In this document: piece after piece, positions 24,378 to 31,607 of the stretch
How positions within the stretch are numbered: the stretch's first letter is position 1
Layout of the letters: each line of letters starts with the position of its first letter
Source of the DNA: Rhodobacter huangdaonensis
GTDB taxonomy: Bacteria; Pseudomonadota; Alphaproteobacteria; Rhodobacterales; Rhodobacteraceae
Reading direction: 5' to 3'
Assembly (NCBI RefSeq): GCF_004022465.1
Contig: NZ_SAVA01000008.1
Coordinates: forward strand, 124,001 to 188,000
Length of the DNA stretch: 64,000 nt
Made by a program: the position numbers and the translations under genes
The notes under the pieces: model-generated
The model's input: the letters and a program-made list of their open reading frames with translations, nothing else
The model's database searches: none
Told to the model about the DNA's origin: nothing

Positions 24378-24578
24378 CGTGAGGTCCTTTCCAATGTGCC
24401 GCCCGCAGAGTGCAGCGGCCAGGCAAAGCTCAAGATCGAAGCTGAGCCGGAAGGAACAGGGTCCGAGTAGAAGAGATGCAGACGCTACATAGGGGCTCGG
24501 CCTCCGGATTGCGAGAAAATAAAGCACTTTTCCGCGCGTCCCGATGCAAGCCATTCCGCCGAAAGGAGATTATTTTCA

Positions 24579-24620
24579 CCGCAAAGGCGGCCTGCCGCCG
24601 TGCCGGGGCCGCCTTTGCGG
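24579..24620. repeat. Perfect 14-bp inverted repeat
   Basis: Left arm 24579-24592 begins CCGCAAAGGCGG; right arm 24607-24620 ends CCGCCTTTGCGG. The arms match perfectly across a 14-base loop. No T-run follows, so it is not a standard terminator. It lies in a region with no firm gene, 270 bases before the next coding start. Confidence 0.7.
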
Positions 24621-24892
24621 CCGCGTCGGCCGGTTTCGCGCCGTTCTTCGGAACCGGGGCTCGCAATCGGGGGCGTTCCCCCCATATCATAAGGGACTGC
24701 AGTGTTCATCTCGCGGCGGGGCGCAAGCCCCGGCGGGCGCCGCGGGGCGCCGACCGGGATGCCGGAGCGATGCCTCGCCGAATTGACGGAACGGGCCTGC
24801 AGGCCGAAGGCCTGATCGTGACGGCGATTTCCGCCCGCGCGACGCGGCATCAGACCCTATGTGGACGTGTTGCCAGAAAAGGACGCCGAAAG

Positions 24893-25081
24893 ATGAAATC
24901 TCCCGAAACCGAAACCGACAGCCGCAAGCCCGAGGCGGCTGCGCGCCCCTCGACTGCGGCATCGCAGCTGCCCGAAGCGCCGGCCCGCGAGCCGCGCAAG
25001 TCGATCTTCGACCCCTCCTATGCGCCCGAGGGCGCCGAACTGCGCAAGGCCTGGTCGCGCTTCGATCGCAAGAAGCAATGA
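24893..25081 (+). CDS. Small hydrophilic protein, unknown
   Basis: The 62-residue product has a disordered, Glu/Pro/Ala-rich first half and a better-ordered end, KSIFDPSYAPEGAELRKAWS followed by RFDRKKQ. I do not recognise a family. The ATG at 24893 has AAGGA upstream; the longer in-frame extension to 24476 is Arg-rich and crosses the inverted repeat, so it was rejected. The transglutaminase-like gene follows 60 bases downstream on the same strand. Confidence 0.5.
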   Translation: MKSPETETDSRKPEAAARPSTAASQLPEAPAREPRKSIFDPSYAPEGAELRKAWSRFDRKKQ

Positions 25082-25141
25082 GGCCGGCGGCCATCGGCCA
25101 GGACCGCCGCCCGTCCGTTTCCATGATCCGCGAGGTGCGCG

Positions 25142-25963
25142 ATGTCGCCAAATAACATCCGCATCAAGCTCGGCTGCCGGTTCAACCTGCGCCTGCCGCA
25201 GCCGACCCCGATGATTGCCCTGCTGAACGTGCATTTCTCGCGCGTGGGCGATCTCGAATATCCCGACCATGTGAAAACCTGGCCGCCGGTGCCGCTGAGC
25301 GCCTATCGCGACGGGTTCGGCAACTGGTGCACGCGGCTCGTCGCGCCGCAGGGAGAGTTCAGCATCGGCACCGAGGGGGTGATCGGCGACAGCGGCCTGC
25401 CGGATGCGCGCCCGCCCGACGGCGGTCAGAGCCCGGTCGAGACCCTGCCCGACGAGACGCTCGCCTTCCTGCTGGGCAGCCGCTATTGCGAGACGGACGT
25501 GCTCTCGGACACCGCCTGGCGGCTGTTCGAGCATACCCCGCCCGGGCACGCGCGGGTGCAGGCGATCTGCGATTTCGTGCATAACCATATCCGCTTCGAC
25601 TATCTCGCCGCACGATCGACACGCAGCGCTGCGCAGGCCTATGCCGAGGCGCAGGGCGTGTGCCGCGATTATGCACATCTGGCGATCGCCTTCTGCCGCT
25701 GCATGAACATCCCGGCGCGCTACTGCACCGGATATCTGGGCGACATCGGCATGCCGCCGCCTTATGCGCCGGGCGATTTCGCCGCCTGGACAGAGGTCTG
25801 GCTCGACGGCCGCTGGTGGGTGTTCGATCCGCGCAACAACACGCCCCGGATCGGCCGCGTGCTGGTGGCGCGGGGGCGCGATGCCGCCGATGTGCCGCTG
25901 ATCCATTCCTTCGGAATGAACGTCCTGACCGGCTTCGAGGTCTGGACCGATCAGATCGGCTGA
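25142..25963 (+). CDS. Transglutaminase-like cysteine protease-fold protein
   Basis: The 273-residue protein has the transglutaminase-like core: catalytic Cys in GVCRDYAHLAI, His/Trp region AAWTEVWLDGRWWVFDP with the Asp. An N-terminal beta-rich part (1-100) is typical of bacterial forms. There is no clear signal peptide. These proteins act as peptidases or amide-modifying enzymes; the substrate is unknown. The ATG at 25142 has GAGGTG upstream. I see no partner alpha-E or circularly permuted ATP-grasp gene, which often accompanies such proteins. Confidence 0.85.
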   Translation: MSPNNIRIKLGCRFNLRLPQPTPMIALLNVHFSRVGDLEYPDHVKTWPPVPLSAYRDGFGNWCTRLVAPQGEFSIGTEGVIGDSGLPDARPPDGGQSPVETLPDETLAFLLGSRYCETDVLSDTAWRLFEHTPPGHARVQAICDFVHNHIRFDYLAARSTRSAAQAYAEAQGVCRDYAHLAIAFCRCMNIPARYCTGYLGDIGMPPPYAPGDFAAWTEVWLDGRWWVFDPRNNTPRIGRVLVARGRDAADVPLIHSFGMNVLTGFEVWTDQIG

Positions 25964-26191
25964 GCCGCAGGCAACCGGCGCGCGTTCCGTCCCGGCTTTC
26001 CGCCGCCGCGGCAGGAAAAACGGACGGGACGCGTTTTCCTTTGCCAAAGGCCGCCGGTTCCTGTATGTGTTCCTGGCTACGTTGTTCCCATCTGCACCCT
26101 GTCTCCTTTGTCGGCTTCAGTCTGCCTTTTAGAATTGACTGAGCCGGGCTGTCGTATTCTGCGGACAGTATACATTACAGGAGATCTCACG

Positions 26192-26398
26192 ATGGCCAAT
26201 GGCACCGTGAAATGGTTCAACGCCACCAAGGGTTTCGGCTTTATCGAGCCGAAGAATGGCGGACGGGACATCTTTGTCCATATCTCGGCCCTTGAGCGTG
26301 CGGGTATCGCGCAGCTCAACGACGGGCAGGCCGTCACCTACGAAATCGAAACCGGCCGCGACGGCCGCGAGGCTGCCCGCGATCTGGCCCTCGCCTGA
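26192..26398 (+). CDS. cspA: Cold-shock domain protein CspA family
   Basis: The 68-residue protein is one OB-fold with both RNA-binding motifs, KGFGFIEP and DIFVHIS, and the N-terminal MANGTVKWFN. It binds single-stranded RNA or DNA in the cytoplasm. The ATG at 26192 follows CAGGAG, and the leader back to about 26060 is AT-richer than the surroundings, as expected of a csp 5' UTR. Part of the leader is matched upstream of the minus-strand frame at 24377. A hairpin and a small gene follow. Confidence 0.96.
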   Translation: MANGTVKWFNATKGFGFIEPKNGGRDIFVHISALERAGIAQLNDGQAVTYEIETGRDGREAARDLALA

Positions 26399-26412
26399 GC
26401 GGATCGGTCCCG

Positions 26413-26437
26413 GATCCGGCCCCGAAAGGGCCGGATC
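26413..26437 (+). other. Strong hairpin between cspA and the next small gene
   Basis: GATCCGGCCC (26413-26422) pairs perfectly with GGGCCGGATC (26428-26437) around CGAAA. No T-run follows, so it may stabilise the cspA transcript end or block read-through only partly. Confidence 0.55.
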
Positions 26438-26456
26438 GCGCGATCAGGGAGGCTTC

Positions 26457-26675
26457 ATGCCCCGCAAGAACAAGACGACCGGTTTCTTTCGCGAGATTGC
26501 TCAGGCGCCGACCACGGCCCAGGAGCGGACCGACGCCGCGGTTCGGCTGATCCGCGAGACCGAGGCCGAGAAGCGCGCGGATCTGACGGCGAGCTTGCGC
26601 GCCGCGCGCATCGCGCGGGACGGCCGCGGCACCGAAGCCGGTCCGGTCTCCGGCACGGCAAAGCCGCGCGTCTGA
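26457..26675 (+). CDS. Small basic protein, unknown
   Basis: The 72-residue product begins MPRKNKTTGFFREIAQAPTT, followed by a helix rich in Arg, Glu and Ala, and ends in a disordered tail. I do not recognise a family. The ATG at 26457 has GGGAGG six bases upstream, the best support for a real gene. It lies 58 bases after cspA on the same strand and could share its transcript. Confidence 0.55.
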   Translation: MPRKNKTTGFFREIAQAPTTAQERTDAAVRLIRETEAEKRADLTASLRAARIARDGRGTEAGPVSGTAKPRV

Positions 26676-26742
26676 CCGGCGCAGGCGCCCGTCAGACTGA
26701 GATTCCCGGAGGTTCTCTTTGGGATGTTACGGAGGGCCGAAC

Positions 26743-26904
26743 ATGGCTGCCGAAAAGAAGCCTTCGGGCAAGACCCACGGGGCAAGAAAGATGTCCCACA
26801 TGGAAGACCGCCCCAGCCTTGGCTGGCATGAGTTCTTCCTGAGCCTCGCCACCGAAAGATCCCCGGACTGCCGGCCTGCGCTGGCGCATGGGATCCAGGA
26901 ATAA
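26743..26904 (+). CDS. Small hydrophilic protein, unknown
   Basis: The 53-residue product begins MAAEKKPSGKTHGARKMSHM and ends HGIQE. No family is recognised. The ATG at 26743 has GGAGG upstream; a TTG at 26719 would add eight residues. A terminator lies 110 bases downstream. Short length keeps the call tentative. Confidence 0.4.
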   Translation: MAAEKKPSGKTHGARKMSHMEDRPSLGWHEFFLSLATERSPDCRPALAHGIQE

Positions 26905-27014
26905 CGGCATTCACCGCCCGCGTGGCGGGTGGCATTCCTGGTGAGGCAGCTGAGTGCGATAGGGCTCCACGTCGAGCCGATCATATTCGCTGGATTTCTC
27001 ACCAGGAGGTGGAG

Positions 27015-27046
27015 CGGCAGGGGGAAATCCCTGCCGTTTCGCTTTT
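27015..27046 (+). terminator. Terminator after the small gene cluster
   Basis: CGGCAGGG (27015-27022) pairs with CCCTGCCG (27029-27036) and is followed by TTTCGCTTTT. The T-rich side lies on the plus strand, so it ends transcripts from the small genes rather than from guanine deaminase. Confidence 0.75.
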
Positions 27047-27134
27047 GTCCCGGCCCCCTGTTTCGCCCCCCCCTGTTTCGCCACGGGCGCGCGCCGGGCC
27101 CGCTGCGGCACGCCGGCGCGGCCGAAGCGCTGCC

Positions 27135-28415
27135 TCAGCGCTGCCGTTTGCCGCCGATCCAGACCCCGGCGATGGCGCGGTCGTCGCCCATCATGATCGT
27201 CGGGAACAGCTCTTCCCAGAAGTTCTCCGCCCGCACCGCGCGTTGTGCGATGAGCGGTGTCGAGCCAAGGTCGACGGCGATCAGGTCGGCCTCCATCCCC
27301 GGCGCGATGTTGCCGACAACCCCGTCGATCTTCAGCGCCCGGGCCGAGCCCTGCGTCGCCAGCCACCACAGCTGCGCCGGGTGCAGCGGGTGGTGACGCA
27401 GCTGCGCCACCTCATAGGCCGCGGCCATGGTGCGCAGCATCGAGAAACTCGAGCCGCCGCCGGTGTCGGTGGCCAGCCCCACCCGCAGCCCGGCGGCCGT
27501 CATCCCGGCCATGTCGAAAAGCCCCGAGCCGATGAAGGTGTTCGAGGTCGGGCAATGGGCCAGCGCCGCGCCGACCTCCTTGAGCCGCACGATCTCCCGC
27601 GGCTCAAGGTGGATCGCGTGGCCATAGACCCCGTTCTCGCCCAGAAGGCCGAAGGCCTCGTAGGTGTCGAGGTAATCGCGCGCTTCGGGAAAGAGGCTTT
27701 TCACCCAGACGATCTCGTCGAGCTGCTCGCTCAGATGGGTCTGCATCAGGCAATCTGGATGCTCGGCCCAGAGCGCGCCGAGCGCGCGCAGCTGTTCGGG
27801 CGTCGAGGTCGGCGAGAAGCGCGGCGTGATGACATAGCCGAGTCGGTCGCGCCCGTGCCAGCGCGCGAGCAGCGCCGCGCTTTCGTCATAGGCCGTCTGT
27901 GCGGTGTCGCGCAGCCCGTCGGGGGCGTTCCGGTCCATGCAGGTGCGCCCGCCGAGCACACGCATGCCGCGCGCGCGGGCCTCCTCGAAATAGGCGTCGA
28001 CGCTCGCCGGATGGATCGTGCAATAGCTGCACATCGAGGTGGTGCCATGGCTCAGCGCCAGATCGAAATAGAGCGCCGCCACATCCGCCGCATGGCGCGG
28101 ATCGGCAAAGCCGGTCTCGGTCGGGAAGGTGTAGCTGTTGAGCCAGTCGATCAGCCGCTTGCCCCAGCTCGCGATCATCTGCGTCTGCGGGTAATGCACA
28201 TGGGCATCGATGAACCCCGCCGAGATCAGCTGCCGGCCAAGGTCGGTGACCTTCGCGCCGGGGTAGGCGGCGCGCAGCGCCTCGGCCTCGCCCACGGCGG
28301 CGACCTTGCCGCCCTCGAGTGCCACCGCGCCGCGGGCGAGATGGCGCGCCGCGGCGGGCCCCTCGGCCATCGGGTCGCCCTCGAAGCGGATCACCTGTCC
28401 GATCAGCAGTTCCAT
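27135..28415 (-). CDS. guaD: Guanine deaminase
   Basis: GuaD converts guanine to xanthine and ammonia. The 426-residue amidohydrolase has the zinc motifs DAHVHYPQ, QTHLSEQ, YGHAIHL and the final Asp in LATDTGGGSS, plus the guanine-deaminase passages GGRTCMDRNAPDGL and AHCPTSNTFIGSG. The ATG at 28415 is the first in frame and the ribosome site is weak. It is divergent from mgtE, with 145 bases between. With the 8-oxoguanine deaminase at 19.4 kb it gives the window two purine deaminases. Confidence 0.92.
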   Translation of the reverse strand: MELLIGQVIRFEGDPMAEGPAAARHLARGAVALEGGKVAAVGEAEALRAAYPGAKVTDLGRQLISAGFIDAHVHYPQTQMIASWGKRLIDWLNSYTFPTETGFADPRHAADVAALYFDLALSHGTTSMCSYCTIHPASVDAYFEEARARGMRVLGGRTCMDRNAPDGLRDTAQTAYDESAALLARWHGRDRLGYVITPRFSPTSTPEQLRALGALWAEHPDCLMQTHLSEQLDEIVWVKSLFPEARDYLDTYEAFGLLGENGVYGHAIHLEPREIVRLKEVGAALAHCPTSNTFIGSGLFDMAGMTAAGLRVGLATDTGGGSSFSMLRTMAAAYEVAQLRHHPLHPAQLWWLATQGSARALKIDGVVGNIAPGMEADLIAVDLGSTPLIAQRAVRAENFWEELFPTIMMGDDRAIAGVWIGGKRQR

Positions 28416-28560
28416 CGTGCATGCCCCCTGTTTTCACCCCATGCTAGGGCGGCGCCGGTCCGGGGGCAACCGGGGGCGGGCACCGGTCTTTTTCACTGTC
28501 GCCCCCTCGCGCCTGCCGCGGCCCCGGGCTAAGGTGCGGGCAGATCGGAACGGGGGTTTC

Positions 28561-29946
28561 ATGGCGGAAGAACGGGCAGAGGACATCGAGCGCGAGGAAG
28601 AGGATTACGGCCTCGACGGCGAACTCGTCGACCGCATCCTTGCCGCGGCCGATGCGGGCGACGCCGGTCGCCTGACTGAGCTGCTCGAACCGCTGCACGC
28701 CGCCGACATCGCCGACCTTCTGGAACAGGTCGGCGGCAACGAGCGGCGCCAGATCGTCCGGCTCTGGGGCCGCGAGATCGACGGCGAGGTGCTGACCGAG
28801 CTGGACGAGTCGATCCGCGAGGAGGTCATCGCGGCGCTGCCGCGCGAGGTGCTGGCCGAGGCGGTGCGCGAACTCGATTCGGACGACGTCGTCGACCTGA
28901 TCGAGGATCTCGAGGAGCCGCAGCAGGAAGCGATCCTGAAGGTGCTCGACGAGCCCGACCGCGCCGCGGTCGAGCAGTCGCTGACCTATCCCGAATATTC
29001 GGCCGGCCGGCTGATGCAGCGCGAGGTGGTCACCGCCCCCGAGCACTGGACGGTGGGCGAGACCATCGACTTCCTGCGCCGCGAGGATGAGCTGCCCGAT
29101 CAGTTCTATCACGTCATCCTTGTCGATCCGGGGCACCACCCCACGGGCTATGTGACGCTCGGCAAGCTCCTTGCCTCGAAGCGCAACATGGGGCTGCGCG
29201 AGATCACCGAGGACAGCTTCCGCACGATCTCGGCCTGGCAGGAGGAGGGCGACGTTGCCTATGCCTTCAACCAGTATCACCTGATCTCGGCCCCGGTCGT
29301 CGACGACCACGACCGGCTTGTCGGCGTGATCACCATCGACGACGCGATGTCCGTTCTCGACGAGGAGCACGAGGAGGACATCCTGCGCCTCGCCGGTGTC
29401 GGCGACGAGAGCTCGATCGCCGATACCGTGATCGAGACCGCGCGTCAGCGTCTGCCCTGGCTCGCGATCAACCTGTGCACGGCGTTGCTGGCGGCCTCGA
29501 TCATCAACCTCTTTCAGGCCTCGATCGGCCATCTCGTGGCGCTTGCCGTGCTGATGCCGATCGTCGCCTCAATGGGCGGCAACGCCGGCACGCAGACGCT
29601 GACCGTCGCGGTGCGGGCGCTTGCCACCAAGAACCTGACCGACAGCAACGTCTGGCGGGTGATCCGCCGCGAGGTGCTGGTCGGGCTGATCAACGGCGGC
29701 ACCTTCGCGCTGTGCCTCGGCGTCGTCGCCTGGATCTGGTTCGGCACGCCGGCGCTTGGGCTGGTGATCGGGGCGGCGATGATCATCAACCTGTTCATTG
29801 CGGCGCTTGCGGGGATCGTGGTGCCGGTGGCGCTCGAACGGCTCGGCGCCGACCCGGCGCTGGCCTCGGGCACCTTCGTGACCACGATGACCGATGTCTT
29901 CGGCTTCTTCTCCTTCCTCGGTCTGGCCACGGCGGTGCTGCTGTGA
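28561..29946 (+). CDS. mgtE: Magnesium transporter MgtE
   Basis: The 461-residue protein has the MgtE order: a cytoplasmic N domain of helical repeats (about 20-150, rich in Asp/Glu), two CBS domains (about 155-275) and five membrane segments (about 300-461) with the pore-lining GGNAGTQ. Mg2+ bound between the N and CBS domains closes the channel when the ion is abundant. The ATG at 28561 gives the normal N-terminus. The next gene starts inside the last codons (GTGA), so the two are coupled. Confidence 0.94.
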   Translation: MAEERAEDIEREEEDYGLDGELVDRILAAADAGDAGRLTELLEPLHAADIADLLEQVGGNERRQIVRLWGREIDGEVLTELDESIREEVIAALPREVLAEAVRELDSDDVVDLIEDLEEPQQEAILKVLDEPDRAAVEQSLTYPEYSAGRLMQREVVTAPEHWTVGETIDFLRREDELPDQFYHVILVDPGHHPTGYVTLGKLLASKRNMGLREITEDSFRTISAWQEEGDVAYAFNQYHLISAPVVDDHDRLVGVITIDDAMSVLDEEHEEDILRLAGVGDESSIADTVIETARQRLPWLAINLCTALLAASIINLFQASIGHLVALAVLMPIVASMGGNAGTQTLTVAVRALATKNLTDSNVWRVIRREVLVGLINGGTFALCLGVVAWIWFGTPALGLVIGAAMIINLFIAALAGIVVPVALERLGADPALASGTFVTTMTDVFGFFSFLGLATAVLL

Positions 29947-30503
29947 CGGAGCTCGCCGAGCTCAAGGCCTTTGCCCGCAAGGCCGCTTTTGCCGCGCGGC
30001 GCGAGGCCTTTGCGCACGGTCCGGGCAATGCCTGTGCGCGGCTGTCCGAGGCGCTCGAGCCCTTCGCCGGCGCCCCCCTTGCGGGCTATATGCCGATCCG
30101 CACCGAGATCGACCCGCGCCCGGCGATGGCTGCGCATTTCGGCCCGGTCGCGGTGCCGGTGATCGAGGGCGCGGGGCTGCCCCTGCACTTTCACCGCTGG
30201 ACCCCCGGCTGCGCGATGGTCGAGGGGGCCTTCGGCGCCCATGTGCCCGCGGTGGCCGAGGAGGTCACCCCCCGGGTGCTGATCGTGCCGCTTCTGGCCT
30301 TCGACCGGCGCGGCTTCCGGCTTGGCTATGGTGGCGGCTTCTACGACCGCACGCTTGCGCGGCTGCGCGCCGCGGGGCCGGTCACCGCGATCGGCTTCGC
30401 CTTTGCCGCGCAGGAGGTCGAGGAGGTGCCGACCGAGCCCACCGACGCGGCCCTCGATCTGATCGTCACCGAGACCGAGACGATCATGCCCGATCCGGCC
30501 TGA
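29943..30503 (+). CDS. 5-formyltetrahydrofolate cyclo-ligase
   Basis: The enzyme converts 5-formyl-THF and ATP to 5,10-methenyl-THF. The 186-residue protein has the Lys/Arg-rich start (FARKAAFAARREAF), the YMPIRTEIDP stretch and the signature GYGGGFYDRTLARL. The start is GTG at 29943, whose last two bases plus A form the mgtE stop (GTGA). A longer in-frame extension back to 29475 lies inside mgtE and was rejected. A YmdB-type gene follows after a repeat element. Confidence 0.93.
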   Translation: MTELAELKAFARKAAFAARREAFAHGPGNACARLSEALEPFAGAPLAGYMPIRTEIDPRPAMAAHFGPVAVPVIEGAGLPLHFHRWTPGCAMVEGAFGAHVPAVAEEVTPRVLIVPLLAFDRRGFRLGYGGGFYDRTLARLRAAGPVTAIGFAFAAQEVEEVPTEPTDAALDLIVTETETIMPDPA

Positions 30504-30552
30504 TCCGCGGCTCCTGCGGCAAGGCGTTGCGGGCAGAGCGCGCGGGCCGCCG

Positions 30553-30603
30553 CCGGGGGCTGTCTGCCCCCGGACCCCCGAAGGTATTTCGGGCAAGATG
30601 AAG
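30553..30603 (+). repeat. Composite hairpin/GAGTATTT-type repeat, copy 2
   Basis: CCGGGGGC and GCCCCCGG (30553-30573) form a stem around TGTCT, followed by ACCCCCGAAGGTATTTCGGG and CAAGATGAAG. The order hairpin, C-run, TATTT, then CAnGAnGAAG is the same as in the other copies. Confidence 0.75.
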
Positions 30604-30657
30604 CGCGGGATCGGGAAAGGATTTGCCCTTTTCGGCGCTTCCGCCTATGGCTTCGGC

Positions 30658-31473
30658 ATGAAGATCCTGTTTCTTGGCGATGTGATGGGGCGCGCGGGAC
30701 GCGCCGCGGTGGCGGAGCGGCTTCCGAAGCTGCGCGCCGATTGGGGGCTCGATTTCGTCGTGGTGAACGGCGAGAACGCCTCTTCGGGCATGGGGCTGAC
30801 GGGCGAGCACGCCAAGCTGCTGCTGGCCGCGGGCGCCGATGTGGTGACGCTCGGCGATCACGCCTTCGACCAGAAGGACATGTTGCGCTTCATCGAGACC
30901 GAGCCGCGGGTGATCCGGCCGCTCAATTACGCCAAGGACGCGCCGGGCAAGGGCGCGCGGCTGTTCGAGGACCGGCGCGGGCGCAAGGTGCTGGTCACCC
31001 AGGTGCTCGGCCAGGTGTTCATGAAGCGTCCCTTCGACGATCCGTTCTCGGCGATCGAGGCGGCGCTGCGCACCCATCCGCTGGGCGGGCTGGCGCAGGC
31101 GATCCTCGTCGATGTGCATTGCGAGGCGACGTCGGAGAAGATGGCGATGGGGCATTGGTGCGACGGTCGTGCCTCGGTTGTCGTCGGCACCCATACCCAT
31201 GTGCCGACGGCCGATGCGATGATCCTGACCGGCGGCACCGCCTATCTGACCGACGCCGGCATGTGCGGCGACTATGACAGCGTGATCGGCATGGACAAGG
31301 CCGAGCCGATGCGCCGCTTCATCACCGGCATGGCGCGTGACCGCTTCACCCCGGCTGCGGGCGAGGCGACGCTGAGCGGGCTTTATGTCGAGACCGACGA
31401 TCGTTCGGGCAAGGCCACGCGCGTGCTGCCGGTGCGGGTAGGGGGGCGGTTGCCGCCCTCGACACCGCTCTGA
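30658..31473 (+). CDS. YmdB family metallophosphoesterase (TIGR00282-type)
   Basis: The 271-residue protein has the full metal-site set: Asp8 (LGDVMG), Glu39-Asn40 (NGEN), His68 (GDHAFD), His154 (VDVHCEATSEK) and His179/His181 (GTHTHVPTAD). The Bacillus YmdB protein is a cyclic-nucleotide phosphodiesterase that affects RNA levels and biofilm choice. The ATG at 30658 begins the conserved MKILFLGDVMG; an ATG at 30598 lies in the repeat and was rejected. No good ribosome site is seen. The gene after 5-formyl-THF cyclo-ligase is often this one in Rhodobacteraceae. Confidence 0.92.
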   Translation: MKILFLGDVMGRAGRAAVAERLPKLRADWGLDFVVVNGENASSGMGLTGEHAKLLLAAGADVVTLGDHAFDQKDMLRFIETEPRVIRPLNYAKDAPGKGARLFEDRRGRKVLVTQVLGQVFMKRPFDDPFSAIEAALRTHPLGGLAQAILVDVHCEATSEKMAMGHWCDGRASVVVGTHTHVPTADAMILTGGTAYLTDAGMCGDYDSVIGMDKAEPMRRFITGMARDRFTPAAGEATLSGLYVETDDRSGKATRVLPVRVGGRLPPSTPL

Positions 31474-31607
31474 ACCGGGCTGTCGGCAAGCGTGACGCCG
31501 CCCCTCTGGGCCCGGACAATTCGCGCCCGCCCGCGATTTGAGCGCTTGCAGGGCGCCGGGGCACTTGTAGTATCGCCGGCATAACAGGGGCGGCCAAGAG
31601 GTATTCA

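Larger units (their letters stand above)
24052..24892. other. 841-base sparse region without a firm gene
   Basis: The open frames on both strands here are Arg/Gly/Ala-rich, lack recognisable domains and cover each other, as expected of high-GC shadow frames. The items I can support are a small frame on the minus strand with a cspA-like leader (24168-24377) and a long inverted repeat (24579-24620). The stretch 24480-24590 is AT-richer. Confidence 0.5.

Noticed and set aside
24476..24892. N-terminal extension of the small gene at 24893
   Set aside because: The extra 139 codons are Arg/Ala-rich, cross the 14-bp inverted repeat and lack a ribosome site, while the ATG at 24893 has AAGGA.
26692..26910. 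A 72-codon minus-strand frame opposite the small gene at 26743
   Set aside because: No ribosome site or domain; the plus-strand frame has GGAGG.
27050..27085. Tandem CCCCTGTTTCGCC repeats
   Set aside because: Only two copies in a low-complexity C-rich stretch downstream of a terminator; no sign of a CRISPR or other array.
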